Below, piece after piece: positions 35,940-45,683 of a DNA stretch of 64,000 nucleotides. Under the pieces are notes generated by a model. The model was not told the DNA's origin. It ran no database searches and saw only the letters and a program-made list of their open reading frames with translations. Origin of the DNA: Alteromonas sp. ASW11-130. GTDB taxonomy: Bacteria > Pseudomonadota > Gammaproteobacteria > Enterobacterales > Alteromonadaceae. The position numbers and the translations under genes were made by a program. The DNA lies in contig NZ_JAPFRE010000032.1 of the NCBI RefSeq assembly GCF_026183735.1, forward strand, positions 1 to 64,000. The letters run 5' to 3'. Position 1 is the stretch's first letter. Each line of letters begins with the position of its first letter.

Positions 35940-37265
35940 ATGTCCGCCTCAAAGATTATTGAAACACCCCTTTATTCTGTAGAACAACCCGAATGGTCAA
36001 AATGTGCTGTTATATACCAGGTAAATACTCGTCAATTTAGTAAAGCTGGAAACTTCAAAGGGGTGGAGCAGGGGCTTGATCATATAAAATCCCTTGGCGT
36101 AGATATCATCTGGCTTATGCCTGTTCACCCTATCGGTGAGGTCAATCGAAAAGGGAGGTTAGGGAGTCCCTATGCTGTAAAAGATTATCACGCGATAAAC
36201 GCTGAGTTTGGTAGCGAAGACGACCTTTTGTCACTTGTTAGACATGCCCATATTCTTGGCCTGAAAGTGATTTTAGATTGGGTGCCTAATCACAGTGCAT
36301 GGGACAATTATCTTGTTAAGACTCATCCACAGTGGTATGCAAAAGATCATCACGGTAACTTTAGACCGTCTCCATGGTGGGATTGGGATGACATTATTGA
36401 ATTCGACTATGCGCAGCAGTCTTTGCGTGATTACATGATTGAAGCCATGTGCTATTGGGTGGAGAGGTTCGACGTAGATGGATTTCGCTGTGATGTGGCC
36501 GGTTACGTGCCAAAAGATTTCTGGGAGCAGGCTCGTCTCAAACTGGATACCATAAAACCTGTCTTCCTGCTGGCTGAGTGGGAAAGCCGGGATCTGCACG
36601 AAAAAGCATTTAATATGACCTATGCCTGGAGTTGGAACGAAACGGTCCATGGAATTGCGAGGCAGGGGTGGCCTTTGGACAAGCTACGAAAATACTATTC
36701 ATGGAATGAGAGAGCGTGGCCTAAAAACGCTTACCGTATGACCTTTGTATCTAATCACGATAAAAATGCCTGGGAAGGTACACAGCGCGAGCAATTCGGG
36801 CACGTACTTGAAGCTGCAATTATTTTGTCAGTGTTGGGGGAGGGAGTGCCATTGATTTACAATGGTCAGGAAGCTGGCGAATCGAAAAGGCTAGCCTTTT
36901 TTGAGCGGGATCCCATTGAGTGGCAAGAGCACGCCATCGGTGACTTATACCGAAGACTAATTAAATGGAAACATAAGGTGTCAGCCTTATGGAACGGAGC
37001 CTATGGCGCGACAATGATTCAAATTCCTAATACCCAGATGGATAGTGTATTCAGTTTTATCCGAGCACAAAATAATGAAAGAGTACTGGTAATAATCAAT
37101 TTTTCTAAAGTCAGAGTAAACGTAAAACTAAAGGATGCCTTTTGTGAAGGTGATTACGTAAACATGCTGAGTAGCACAAGGCATACTGTTGATACTCGGC
37201 AATCTTTCAGCTTAGCCGCCGGAGAGCCTCTTGCCTTATTTTCAGAAGACCTAAAAGAGGCGTAA
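35940..37265 (+). CDS. GH13 alpha-amylase family glycosidase
   Basis: 441 residues with no signal peptide, so cytoplasmic. The GH13 barrel shows the four conserved regions: DWVPNHSA (113-120), DGFRCDVAG (nucleophile Asp185), LLAEWE (acid/base Glu213) and FVSNHDKN (Asp274). The C-terminal beta domain follows from about residue 370. YNGQEAGES (residue ~307) marks the oligosaccharide-acting branch rather than starch-liquefying amylases. A likely role is alpha-glucan or maltooligosaccharide breakdown. It precedes yoaA by 62 bp. Confidence 0.9.
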   Translation: MSASKIIETPLYSVEQPEWSKCAVIYQVNTRQFSKAGNFKGVEQGLDHIKSLGVDIIWLMPVHPIGEVNRKGRLGSPYAVKDYHAINAEFGSEDDLLSLVRHAHILGLKVILDWVPNHSAWDNYLVKTHPQWYAKDHHGNFRPSPWWDWDDIIEFDYAQQSLRDYMIEAMCYWVERFDVDGFRCDVAGYVPKDFWEQARLKLDTIKPVFLLAEWESRDLHEKAFNMTYAWSWNETVHGIARQGWPLDKLRKYYSWNERAWPKNAYRMTFVSNHDKNAWEGTQREQFGHVLEAAIILSVLGEGVPLIYNGQEAGESKRLAFFERDPIEWQEHAIGDLYRRLIKWKHKVSALWNGAYGATMIQIPNTQMDSVFSFIRAQNNERVLVIINFSKVRVNVKLKDAFCEGDYVNMLSSTRHTVDTRQSFSLAAGEPLALFSEDLKEA

Positions 37266-37327
37266 ATTTTCCGCCCATTTACACTGGTTTTTTGGCATAA
37301 TGCACGTTTTGCCAGATTTGTAGTTGC

Positions 37328-39241
37328 ATGCCTACCATATCAGATGTATTCGAAAAAAACGGATTACTCGCCTTTGCGATTAAAGGATTTGTCCCTCGTA
37401 CAGCGCAAACCGATATGGCTGAAGCCGTTCATAAAGCGATTCAACACAAACAGTCGCTGATCGTTGAGGCAGGAACAGGTACAGGAAAAACATTTGCCTA
37501 TCTGGCCCCGGTTTTTCTGAGCAAAGGTAAAGCAATTATTTCTACCGGCACAAAAAACCTGCAAGAACAACTTTTTCATCGTGATTTACCATTGGTTAAA
37601 AAGGCACTTTCCAGTAACCGTAAAACGGCGTTACTTAAAGGCCGAGCTAATTACCTGTGTACCCATAGATTAGGGCAGCATGGCGGTAATTCCACTCTTG
37701 TTGAAAAAGAAGTACTCAATCAGTTAACTGCGGTACGCGCCTGGGCGAATACGACGAAGTCTGGGGATATCGGTGAGCTTAAAACGCTACCAGAAGATGC
37801 CAAAGTGATTCCGCTGGTTACATCTTCGGTGGATAATTGTCTTGGCCGCGATTGTCCCGATTACGAAGATTGCTATCTGGTTAAGGCCAGACGGAAAGCG
37901 CTCGATGCTGATATTGTGGTCGTTAACCACCACTTATTTTTTGCTGACCTAGCCTTAAAAGACACGGGATTCGGTGAACTTATTCCCGATGCCGATGCGA
38001 TAATCTTTGATGAAGCACATCAGATCCCGGAAATAGCCAGTGACTATTTCGGCGAATCTCTATCCACAAGACAATTGCAGGATATGGCAAAAGATCTCAC
38101 TTTACTTTATCGCACGGTATTAAAAGATGCGGAACAACTGGATAAAGCTGCTGAGAAATGTCGCCTGATAACCGCAGACTTACGCCTACTGTTTCCAGCC
38201 AATCCTCAACGAGGTAACTGGGCTGAAGCCCTGCAACGCGATGACGTGCAACTGCAAATAGAAAAACTAGCTGCGGCCCTGGAAGTGCTGCATGACGTAT
38301 GTAAATTACATATTGGGCGAGACAAGGATTTAGATCATATCTATGAACGTGTAGTGGCGTCACGTGAAAAGCTGGATGCACTGCGCGATTATGAGCAGAC
38401 AGGGGTGAGTTTGTGGTATGAAACCACTAATCGTCATCTGGTAATGCATTTAACTCCGTTATCAATTGCGGCAAAATTTAGACGATTTGTGTCAGAACCG
38501 CCACGCGGTTGGATTTTCACATCAGCTACTTTAATGGTGGATGATGGCTTTACGCATTTTCAGAAAAGAATGGGCCTAGAGGAGGCTAATACGTTGGGTT
38601 TAGATAGTCCCTTCGATTACCAACGCCAAGCTCTTTTATGTGTGCCGCGCTACTTACCAGAACCAAACAGTTTGGCTTTGCAAGACAAACTGTTTGACGT
38701 AGCAAAGCGTTTAATCAAAGCCAGTAAAGGACGTTGTTTTTTGCTGTTCACCAGCCACGCGATGCTCAAAAAAATGGCTTTAAGACTTGAAGATGCAGTG
38801 GATAATCCTTTATTGGTCCAAGGTACCACTACCAAACAGGCTTTGTTGCGCGATTATCTAGCTGACGAAAGTGCCGTGTTATTAGGGACTGGCGCATTTT
38901 GGGAGGGGGTAGATGTTCGTGGCAACGATCTGGTTTGCGTTTTAATAGATAAGCTTCCATTTGCATCTCCTGATGACCCTTTGTTGCAAGCGCGTATAGA
39001 CGACGTGAGAAAGAAAGGAGGTAATCCGTTTTCGGCTATTCAGATTCCGCAAGCAGTAATAACGTTAAAGCAAGGCGCCGGAAGACTCATTCGAGATCCC
39101 AGCGATAAAGGGGTGTTAGTTATATGCGATAATCGACTGGTCACTAAGCCTTATGCGAAAACATTTGTCGCCAGTTTGCCCGACATGCGCCGAACACGAA
39201 ATTTAGATACTGTTGATGCCTTTTTGGCAGAAATTGATTAG
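37328..39241 (+). CDS. yoaA: ATP-dependent helicase YoaA (DinG/XPD family)
   Basis: A 637-residue superfamily 2 iron-sulfur helicase involved in repair, which in E. coli works with the polymerase chi subunit. It has Walker A EAGTGTGKT (47-55), the four cluster Cys (one in ANYLCTHR, three in NCLGRDCPDYEDC), the DEAH box 228-231 and motif VI GAGRLIRDPSDKG. Length matches the family. It leads the yoaA-tsaB-slp-fadD-rnd order that is conserved with E. coli. No LexA box was found in the short upstream gap. Confidence 0.94.
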   Translation: MPTISDVFEKNGLLAFAIKGFVPRTAQTDMAEAVHKAIQHKQSLIVEAGTGTGKTFAYLAPVFLSKGKAIISTGTKNLQEQLFHRDLPLVKKALSSNRKTALLKGRANYLCTHRLGQHGGNSTLVEKEVLNQLTAVRAWANTTKSGDIGELKTLPEDAKVIPLVTSSVDNCLGRDCPDYEDCYLVKARRKALDADIVVVNHHLFFADLALKDTGFGELIPDADAIIFDEAHQIPEIASDYFGESLSTRQLQDMAKDLTLLYRTVLKDAEQLDKAAEKCRLITADLRLLFPANPQRGNWAEALQRDDVQLQIEKLAAALEVLHDVCKLHIGRDKDLDHIYERVVASREKLDALRDYEQTGVSLWYETTNRHLVMHLTPLSIAAKFRRFVSEPPRGWIFTSATLMVDDGFTHFQKRMGLEEANTLGLDSPFDYQRQALLCVPRYLPEPNSLALQDKLFDVAKRLIKASKGRCFLLFTSHAMLKKMALRLEDAVDNPLLVQGTTTKQALLRDYLADESAVLLGTGAFWEGVDVRGNDLVCVLIDKLPFASPDDPLLQARIDDVRKKGGNPFSAIQIPQAVITLKQGAGRLIRDPSDKGVLVICDNRLVTKPYAKTFVASLPDMRRTRNLDTVDAFLAEID

Positions 39242-39261
39242 GTTGAAAAGTAAAAATTGAT

Positions 39262-39945
39262 ATGAATATACTCGCCATTGATACGGCTACTGAAGCCTGT
39301 TCGGTTGCTTTACTTAAAGATAATAAGGTGCAGGCTAAATTTGAGTTGTGCCCGCAACAACATAGCCAGCGCTTATTGCCTATGGTAGATGAGATCCTTG
39401 CGCAAGCGGCTATTAAATTAGATAAGTTAGATGCGTTAGCATTTGGTCGTGGTCCTGGTAGCTTTACTGGCGTCCGCATTGCGACAGGAATGGTACAAGG
39501 GTTAGCGTTTGGCGCAACTTTACCCGTAGTGGGAGTAAGTACGTTAGCGGCTATGGCCCAGCAGTGTTTCACGCAAACTGATGCTACCACGTGTGCGTGT
39601 GCTATTGATGCTCGAATGAGTGAAGTATATTTTGCTGTATATCAACAGCGTGAAGAAGGTTTGGTTGAGCTCATTAAAGAGCAGGTTTGTTCTCCAGCAA
39701 CAGCCGCAGCACATCTGGAGGGGCTAACCTATACCGCAGTAGGAACAGGTTGGAATGCGTATCCTGAGTTACAACAAAAGCGGGTTACTGGTATTGCGGT
39801 AGATATTCTGTATCCTGCCGCTGAATTTATGCTACCCCTTGCTATTAAAGCTATTTCAAACCAAGAAGCCGTCACTGCGGAAAAAGTATCGCCCGTTTAC
39901 CTACGAGATAAAGTTACGTGGAAAAAACTACCCGGCCGAGAGTAA
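39262..39945 (+). CDS. tsaB: tRNA threonylcarbamoyladenosine biosynthesis protein TsaB
   Basis: The 227-residue partner of TsaD and TsaE in t6A37 tRNA modification. It has the ASKHA start ILAIDTATEACSVAL and the dimer-interface region GRGPGSFTGVRIATGMVQGLAF. The C-terminus (YLRDKVTWKK) matches the family. It lies 20 bp after yoaA, likely co-transcribed. A 10-bp inverted repeat follows at 40016-40040. Confidence 0.96.
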   Translation: MNILAIDTATEACSVALLKDNKVQAKFELCPQQHSQRLLPMVDEILAQAAIKLDKLDALAFGRGPGSFTGVRIATGMVQGLAFGATLPVVGVSTLAAMAQQCFTQTDATTCACAIDARMSEVYFAVYQQREEGLVELIKEQVCSPATAAAHLEGLTYTAVGTGWNAYPELQQKRVTGIAVDILYPAAEFMLPLAIKAISNQEAVTAEKVSPVYLRDKVTWKKLPGRE

Positions 39946-40015
39946 CGATATTCGGTTGGCCCGGTATTTGCCTTAGCAACAATAATTGTGAAAAGAGTTA
40001 GTTTTAGTCAGAAAA

Positions 40016-40040
40016 ATGACGTTTAGACCCTAAACGTCAT
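40016..40040. repeat. 10-bp inverted repeat after tsaB
   Basis: ATGACGTTTA and TAAACGTCAT flank GACCC. On the minus strand it is followed by TTTTTC, but no minus-strand gene ends here. On the plus strand it lacks a T tract. It may be an mRNA 3' stem or an operator for the next gene. Confidence 0.5.
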
Positions 40041-40122
40041 ATAAGTGCTAAAACTTTCGTAAAAATAGACGGATTAGCACAAGCAAATCTAAAATTGGAA
40101 TATCTGAGACGTAAGTAGTTAA

Positions 40123-40440
40123 ATGAGTCGAATGGACATAGAATCCACTCTGATCATCCCTCGTCCTGACGCGGCACCAGAACGTGCGGCGGTTCCGCCT
40201 GCGCGCCAAATTCCTATCGAGCAAGAGTCGCCGTCTCACAAAGTTAATCAACGTAGTGATTTAGTCCGTTATACAGCTACAGAAGATGTGCTGGATGAAG
40301 CCAGTAAGTTTCAAAAACAATCGGGTTATGACCAGCCCGCAGGCAAAGGCAAACAGGCTGTAGAGTCGTACTTAAGTTTGGAACGCGAGTCGCGTAGAGA
40401 GGATATTCACAAACTTCTCGGCGTCGATATTTATGCTTAG
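40123..40440 (+). CDS. Small charged protein of unknown function
   Basis: 105 residues. A Pro/Ala-rich N-terminus (STLIIPRPDAAPERAAVPP) is followed by a polar, probably helical region (LVRYTATEDVLDEASKFQKQ, then ESYLSLERESRREDIHKLLG). The end reads VDIYA. There are no signal peptide, membrane span or Cys. I do not recognise the family. It is inserted between tsaB and slp in the E. coli-like order. Its two ends resemble those of the protein at 23977. Codon use looks like that of its neighbours. Confidence 0.65.
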   Translation: MSRMDIESTLIIPRPDAAPERAAVPPARQIPIEQESPSHKVNQRSDLVRYTATEDVLDEASKFQKQSGYDQPAGKGKQAVESYLSLERESRREDIHKLLGVDIYA

Positions 40441-40531
40441 TTCCCTGTCTTAATTCTTTAATTCAGGTTTTATTCAGCTTCAATTCCGATACTATAGAAA
40501 AGGAACATTCTGTATTTTGAAAGGTAACGCT

Positions 40532-41236
40532 ATGATCCGTCACGCTGTCGCGTTGTTTGCATTATTATTATCCGGCTGTGCTATGGTGCCAAACCAAATT
40601 AAGGTGCCGGATGACACGCCTTTAATAAGCTATTCTCGCTCTGTTACGGGGGGAGAAACAGTAAAAGGAAGTATGGCACGATGGGGCGGTATAATTGTCA
40701 ATGTGGAAAATAAATCACAAAAAACGTTTGTAGAAGTAGCACATTTTCCTTTAAATCACTATGGTAAACCTGTAACGAATGAAAATACGGTAGGCCGATT
40801 TAAAGCACGTATTAACGGGTTTGTCGATCCCATTATGTTTGAAGAGGGGCGAACCGTAACATTTGTGGGACGTTTAGATGTACCGATGTCGGGAATGGTG
40901 GGGGAACAGCCATACATCTACCCCACACTTGCTGTAGATGATTTTTACATCTGGCGTAAAGAATCCGAATATGACGTTTCCACCGTATATTTTAGCTATG
41001 GTTTAGGCTGGTATTCTCCCTTTTACTACACGTTCCATCGGCCATATTGGGGAATACATCATTCCAGATATAGAATTATTGAACGAAGGAATAGAGCGCC
41101 GGCAGTTTCTACAAGACCGGTCCTAAAAAGGAAAAGTACAACGAAAAGCCGGCCTAGCCCAGACACAATCCGCTCCCGAGTAGAGGAACGGGAATATAAA
41201 CGCTCGTCAATGCGAAACAGAAGAGACGAGCCCTAA
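40532..41236 (+). CDS. Slp/YeaY family outer-membrane lipoprotein
   Basis: 234 residues from ATG 40532, with AAAGG upstream. The signal peptide ends in lipobox LLSGC (Cys16). The Slp domain follows: PDDTPLISYS, ARWGGIIVNVENKSQKTFVEVAHFPLN and GRFKARINGFVDPIMFEEGRTVTFVGRL. After about residue 150 there is an aromatic stretch (YFSYGLGWYSPFYYTFHRPYWG) and a long Arg/Lys/Ser-rich tail (about 180-234) absent from E. coli Slp. Position between tsaB and fadD matches yeaY of E. coli. Induction by starvation is known for Slp but unproven here. Confidence 0.88.
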   Translation: MIRHAVALFALLLSGCAMVPNQIKVPDDTPLISYSRSVTGGETVKGSMARWGGIIVNVENKSQKTFVEVAHFPLNHYGKPVTNENTVGRFKARINGFVDPIMFEEGRTVTFVGRLDVPMSGMVGEQPYIYPTLAVDDFYIWRKESEYDVSTVYFSYGLGWYSPFYYTFHRPYWGIHHSRYRIIERRNRAPAVSTRPVLKRKSTTKSRPSPDTIRSRVEEREYKRSSMRNRRDEP

Positions 41237-41297
41237 CGGCAACCTCATGCTTCAATAGGCAAGAGATTGCCGCTGAAATTGGCAAGGAGTGACCGCA

Positions 41298-42143
41298 TTG
41301 AGTATGTTTGAAACTGAATTTCACGCTGGCCGAATGGTGTTAGGTGGGCTTGAAAATCGCGGACAGGGTAAAACAATAATTGGCTTGCATGGCTATCTTG
41401 ATAACGCTGCAAGCCTGTCTGTATTAGCTCCCTTTCTACATGATTATCAATTTATTTCTCTCGATATGGCCGGGCATGGCCGCTCTTCCCATCGCCCGCA
41501 TGGTGCCCACTATAACCAAATCGATTATGTTCAAGATTTACACGCTTTTTTTGCTGACAATGATTTCGGTCAGGTTATTTTGATGGGCCATTCCCTGGGT
41601 GGGATCGTCGCCACTATTTACGCAGCGTTGTTTCCAGAGAAAATAGACGCGGTGATCAGTTTGGATGCTTGCGGCCCATTAACGAAACCTGAAGAAACTA
41701 CTACAGAACAATTACGCGAATCTGTGTTAAGCAGATTTGAGAAAACCCGTAATCGATTGCGTGTGGTAGATTTTGAGAAGGCCGTTAACGCCCGCTGTAA
41801 AATTTCCGATATATCTGCAGACAATGCCAGACTGATTATTAGACGTAACTTAACCCAGGATGCCAGTGGACACTGTTTTTGGGCGAGTGATCCTAGGCTC
41901 AGAACTAAATCTTCTCTACGCATGACTGAAAAGCAGGCAGAAAACCTGATGAAAAATATTCGCTGCCCAGTGTGGTTTGGTGCCGCTTCGAAAAGCTTTA
42001 AAGAATTAAGACGCATGTATGAAAAGCGAGAACCTTGGTTTTCGCAAAGTCAGTTAGTGGAATATGAAGGCGGACATCATATACACATGGAGCAAACTGA
42101 GGCGGTAGCCACCGGAATTAAGCAATTTGTAGAACAATTGTAA
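41298..42143 (+). CDS. Alpha/beta hydrolase
   Basis: 281 residues from TTG 41298, chosen because AAGGAG (41284-41289) lies 8 bases upstream. ATG 41304 is the main alternative, and GTG 41289 would overlap the ribosome binding site. The fold signatures are GLHGYLDNAASLSVLAPFL (oxyanion loop), DMAGHGRSSHRP and the nucleophile elbow GHSLGG (Ser99). The catalytic His is in YEGGHHIHMEQ near the end. The substrate is unknown. Placement just before fadD may hint at ester or lipid substrates, but this is only context. Confidence 0.85.
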   Translation: MSMFETEFHAGRMVLGGLENRGQGKTIIGLHGYLDNAASLSVLAPFLHDYQFISLDMAGHGRSSHRPHGAHYNQIDYVQDLHAFFADNDFGQVILMGHSLGGIVATIYAALFPEKIDAVISLDACGPLTKPEETTTEQLRESVLSRFEKTRNRLRVVDFEKAVNARCKISDISADNARLIIRRNLTQDASGHCFWASDPRLRTKSSLRMTEKQAENLMKNIRCPVWFGAASKSFKELRRMYEKREPWFSQSQLVEYEGGHHIHMEQTEAVATGIKQFVEQL

Positions 42144-42185
42144 ATAGGATCGTTTATCTTTGCTTGTTCATCCTATACTATACGC

Positions 42186-42202
42186 AAGAAATCAGACCAG
42201 TG
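42186..42202 (-). promoter_or_regulatory. Candidate FadR operator upstream of fadD
   Basis: On the minus strand the site reads CACTGGTCTGATTTCTT, matching 12 of 16 defined positions of the FadR consensus AACTGGTCNGACCTGTT as I know it. The strongly conserved CTGGTC.GA core is intact. It lies about 100 bases before the fadD start. Confidence 0.55.
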
Positions 42203-42302
42203 GCCTTCAATGTGTGGTATCGCCGATAAAAATCTACACTTGAATCTCTCATAAAAATAACGGCCTAGCGTACACAAAATAAGAAAAATGGAAGGAGGTT
42301 TC

Positions 42303-43955
42303 GTGGAGAAGACCTGGCTTAAGTATTATGACGAAAGAGTATCAGCAGAAATAAATCCTGACAGATACAGCTCAATAGTTGATATTTTTGAGCAGTCAAT
42401 TCAAAACTATGGTGACCAGACGGCCTATATTAACATGGGGCATTCCATTTCGTTTAATGAGCTGGATAGCTTGTCGGCCAGTTTTGCTGCCTATCTACAA
42501 AATAGCGGATTTGAACGTGGCGATGCTGTGGCAGTAATGATGCCCAATCTCCTTCAATATCCAGTCGCCATGTTTGGAATATTACGAGCCGGGTTAGTCG
42601 TTGTTAATGTCAATCCTCTTTATACCGCAAGAGAGCTAAAACATCAGCTTAACGACGCGAATGTGAAAGCTATTGTCATTGTCGAAAACTTTGCCAGTAC
42701 GCTCGAGGAGGTGGTAAAGGATACCAAAGTAGAGCAAATCTTACTGACCTCGCTTGGTGATATGTTACCGGCACCTAAGCGCTGGATTGTTAATGCGGTA
42801 GTTAAACATGTTAAAAAAATGGTGCCGTCGTTTTCGTTACCGGCGGCTAAGTCGTTTAAATCAGCACTCAAAGAAGGCGAAGGAAAAAGCTATTCCAAGC
42901 CTGAAATCACGGGAGATGATTTAGCGTTTTTACAATATACTGGCGGTACGACGGGTGTCTCAAAAGGCGCGATGCTGACGCATCGTAATATGATTGCCAA
43001 CCTGGAACAGGTGTCAGGTATACTGGAAACAGCGATTGAGCCGGGTAAAGATTTAGTCGTTACCGCGCTACCGCTTTACCATATATTTGCGTTACTAGCG
43101 AACTGCCTGTTGTTCCTAAAATGTGGTTGTCCGAACCTGTTGATTACGAATCCACGTGATATGCCAGGTTTTGTCAAAGAACTCGAAAAGTATCCGTTTG
43201 CTATTCTGCCGGGTGTAAATACGCTGTTTAATGGTTTGTTAAATACACCTGGGTTCAATGAACTAGATTTCTCGAAGTTCAAATTTGGATTAGGTGGGGG
43301 TATGGCTGTACAACGACCCGTCGCCGAGAAATGGCAAAAAGTAACGGGAACAGTTTTGTTAGAAGGGTATGGTTTAACCGAGTGTTCACCTGTAGTCACT
43401 GTTAATCCGCCGCAAATAGAAGCGTATAAAGGCTCCATCGGTTTACCAGTGCCATCCACTGACATTATGTTGGTTGATGAAGATGGCAATGAAGTAGCAA
43501 TGGGCGAACCCGGCGAAATGTGGGTCAAAGGCCCACAAGTAATGCGCGGCTATTTAAATAGACAAGCGGCTACAGATGAAATTTTAAAAGACGGTTGGTT
43601 AGCCACTGGGGATATTGCTACTGTCGACGAGCAGGGGTATTTCTACATAGTTGATCGGAAGAAAGATATGATTCTGGTATCCGGTTTTAATGTCTTCCCT
43701 AACGAAATTGAAGAAGTAGCGGCTATGCATGAAGACGTGGTAGAAGCGGCGGCAGTGGGGGAACCCCATGAAGCCAGCGGGGAGATTGTGAAGCTGTTCG
43801 TGGTGAAAAAAAATCCTAATCTAACAGAAGAAGATATCATTGCCCATTGTAAGTCGCATTTGACAGGATACAAAGTCCCTAAAAAAGTCTTGTTCAAAGA
43901 CGAGTTGCCAAAAACAAACGTCGGAAAAATTTTGCGAAGAGAACTTCGCGATTAA
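42303..43955 (+). CDS. fadD: Long-chain fatty acid-CoA ligase
   Basis: Activates imported fatty acids to acyl-CoA at the inner membrane. I start at GTG 42303 ([25 protein letters not shown], 550 residues), which matches the E. coli N-terminus and has AAGGAGG 4 bases upstream. The longer frame starts inside that ribosome binding site. ANL-family motifs are [11 protein letters not shown] (212-222), [12 protein letters not shown] and the fatty-acyl-CoA signature [28 protein letters not shown]. It is followed by a stem-loop. A FadR-like operator lies upstream. Confidence 0.96.
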   Translation: MEKTWLKYYDERVSAEINPDRYSSIVDIFEQSIQNYGDQTAYINMGHSISFNELDSLSASFAAYLQNSGFERGDAVAVMMPNLLQYPVAMFGILRAGLVVVNVNPLYTARELKHQLNDANVKAIVIVENFASTLEEVVKDTKVEQILLTSLGDMLPAPKRWIVNAVVKHVKKMVPSFSLPAAKSFKSALKEGEGKSYSKPEITGDDLAFLQYTGGTTGVSKGAMLTHRNMIANLEQVSGILETAIEPGKDLVVTALPLYHIFALLANCLLFLKCGCPNLLITNPRDMPGFVKELEKYPFAILPGVNTLFNGLLNTPGFNELDFSKFKFGLGGGMAVQRPVAEKWQKVTGTVLLEGYGLTECSPVVTVNPPQIEAYKGSIGLPVPSTDIMLVDEDGNEVAMGEPGEMWVKGPQVMRGYLNRQAATDEILKDGWLATGDIATVDEQGYFYIVDRKKDMILVSGFNVFPNEIEEVAAMHEDVVEAAAVGEPHEASGEIVKLFVVKKNPNLTEEDIIAHCKSHLTGYKVPKKVLFKDELPKTNVGKILRRELRD

Positions 43956-43965
43956 TACCAGTAGA

Positions 43966-43993
43966 GTGATGCGGTGAATTCCGCATCACGTTT
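43966..43993 (+). terminator. Stem-loop after fadD
   Basis: GTGATGCGG and CCGCATCAC (9 bp, perfect) flank TGAATT, followed only by GTTTC. A strong stem with a weak T tract. Confidence 0.65.
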
Positions 43994-44047
43994 CATCATA
44001 TCGATGGTTGTAATTCAATACTCGTTAAGGTATTAAGTCATGGTATT

Positions 44048-44105
44048 ACTTTTTACTTTTTACTTTTTACTTTTTACTTTTTGCTTTTTACTTTTTACTT
44101 TTTAC
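44048..44105 (+). repeat. Heptanucleotide microsatellite upstream of rnd
   Basis: Eight tandem copies of ACTTTTT (one variant GCTTTTT at 44083) plus a partial AC. It ends 53 bases before the rnd start codon, where promoter elements are expected. Confidence 0.95.
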
Positions 44106-44157
44106 GCTTAGCGGGTCCCGTTTGAGCTCACATAATTCTCATAGCCAGTAATTTACT

Positions 44158-45348
44158 ATGCATTATCAACTTATTAGTGATGATCGGTCGTTAGCCGATG
44201 TATGCCGCCGAGCATCAAACCACCGTAATATTGCGCTGGATACAGAATTTGTTAGAACCCGCACGTTAACTCCACAGCTAGGTTTAATTCAATTGTATGA
44301 TGGCGAGCAACTGGTCCTCATTGATCCCTTGCCTATCAACGATTTTACACCGTTCGTGGACCTGATCCGAAATCAGGAGATTACTAAAATATTGCACTCC
44401 TGCTCAGAAGATATAGAAGCTTTTTTAACCTTCTTCGGAGTAGCACCTAGCCCTATATTTGATACGCAGTTTGCTGCGAATATTCTGGGTTTGGGAGCAA
44501 CGATTGGCTATGGCAGATTAATTGACGAACTCTTAGGGATACAGCTTGATAAAGGCGAAGCACGTACTGACTGGCTTGCAAGACCATTAAGCGAAAAGCA
44601 GTTACATTACGCGGCGAACGATGTTCTCTATTTATTGCCAGCCTATGACAAACTAGCCACCCAAGTAGATGAATTAAACAAGCGTGACTGGGTCGTAGAG
44701 GAAATTTCTTATCTTACGACCAAAAAGAAGGCTCAACTTCCTTCCGAGTGGGCGTATTTACAAGTAAAAAATAATTGGAAGCTGAACCAAAAACAGATTT
44801 ATGTATTAAAAAATCTTGCTTCATGGCGACTCGAGCGTGCCCGCGAAAAAGATATGGCATTAAATTTTGTTATTAAAGAAACATCACTAATCGATTTGGT
44901 ACAAATTCTGCCTACTGATAAATTGCAACTAGCCAAAATACCTGGTATCGCACCGCAAGTAGTGCGTAAACAGGGGGATACGTTGCTCGCAGTAATAAAA
45001 ACTGCGGTAGAAAAATTTGATCAGCTTGAAGATAACGAAAAGCCCGATCGAATAAAGCGTTTAATTGATGTTCACGCATACAAAAAATACGCTGCAGATC
45101 TGAAAGCTCTTGCACTTAATATAGCTGAGAGCAAAAATGTCCAGGTTGAAGTGCTTGCATCAAAAAAACAGATAAACCAACTGCTCAAGTGGTGGTGGTT
45201 CGATGAAGATGAGACCTCTGCTCAAGGTCTCGCCCCCGATTTGCTCAGTGGATGGAGAGGTAAACTTTTTTCAGCCGGAGTTATTGAGTTGCTCGGTGAT
45301 ATTCCTGATAACAAACGTCACCTGTTGGATACGTCAGTGTTGGTGTAA
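44158..45348 (+). CDS. rnd: Ribonuclease D
   Basis: A 3'-5' exoribonuclease for tRNA and structured RNA ends, 396 residues. The DEDDy domain has NIALDTEFVRTRT, CSEDIEAF and HYAANDVLYLLPAYD. One or two HRDC domains (about 210-290 and 300-380) follow. The last gene of the conserved yoaA-to-rnd order. The upstream microsatellite may affect expression. No strong ribosome binding site is visible before ATG 44158 (AATTTACT), so translation may be weak. Confidence 0.94.
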   Translation: MHYQLISDDRSLADVCRRASNHRNIALDTEFVRTRTLTPQLGLIQLYDGEQLVLIDPLPINDFTPFVDLIRNQEITKILHSCSEDIEAFLTFFGVAPSPIFDTQFAANILGLGATIGYGRLIDELLGIQLDKGEARTDWLARPLSEKQLHYAANDVLYLLPAYDKLATQVDELNKRDWVVEEISYLTTKKKAQLPSEWAYLQVKNNWKLNQKQIYVLKNLASWRLERAREKDMALNFVIKETSLIDLVQILPTDKLQLAKIPGIAPQVVRKQGDTLLAVIKTAVEKFDQLEDNEKPDRIKRLIDVHAYKKYAADLKALALNIAESKNVQVEVLASKKQINQLLKWWWFDEDETSAQGLAPDLLSGWRGKLFSAGVIELLGDIPDNKRHLLDTSVLV

Positions 45349-45381
45349 TATATCTATTAATCCCTTCTGAGAGTGAATTCT

Positions 45382-45672
45382 ATGCTATGTGCGGTCTATA
45401 AAACCCTACGAAAAGAGGGTATGTATTTATATCTACCTAAAAAAGATAACTTTAATGATGTGCCTGAATCACTAATGAAAAGCTTTGGTAAGCCTCAATT
45501 TGTTATGTTAGTGGCTGTAGAAAAACATGCAAAAGTCGCAGGTGTGCACGCTGATACGTTGAAAAAAGCATTGGCTGAAGAAGGATACTATCTGCAGATG
45601 CCAGCGCAGTTAGAAAATTGGTTGGGCGAACACCGAGAGAGCCTGGGCTTACCACGAAAAGTTGAAGAGTAA
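45382..45672 (+). CDS. ycgL: YcgL domain protein
   Basis: 96 residues from ATG 45382 (GAGAG 8 bases upstream), matching the family start MLCAVYKTLRKEGMYLYLPKKDNFNDVPESL. The family is conserved in gammaproteobacteria and has a small alpha/beta fold, without a settled function. In E. coli ycgL, ycgM and ycgN are neighbours; here an MltB-like transglycosylase sits between ycgL and ycgM. Confidence 0.92.
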   Translation: MLCAVYKTLRKEGMYLYLPKKDNFNDVPESLMKSFGKPQFVMLVAVEKHAKVAGVHADTLKKALAEEGYYLQMPAQLENWLGEHRESLGLPRKVEE

Positions 45673-45683
45673 AGTTGATCTAT

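Noticed and set aside
40016..40040. Terminator for a hidden minus-strand gene
   Set aside because: The T run fits minus-strand termination, but no minus-strand gene is present upstream of it.
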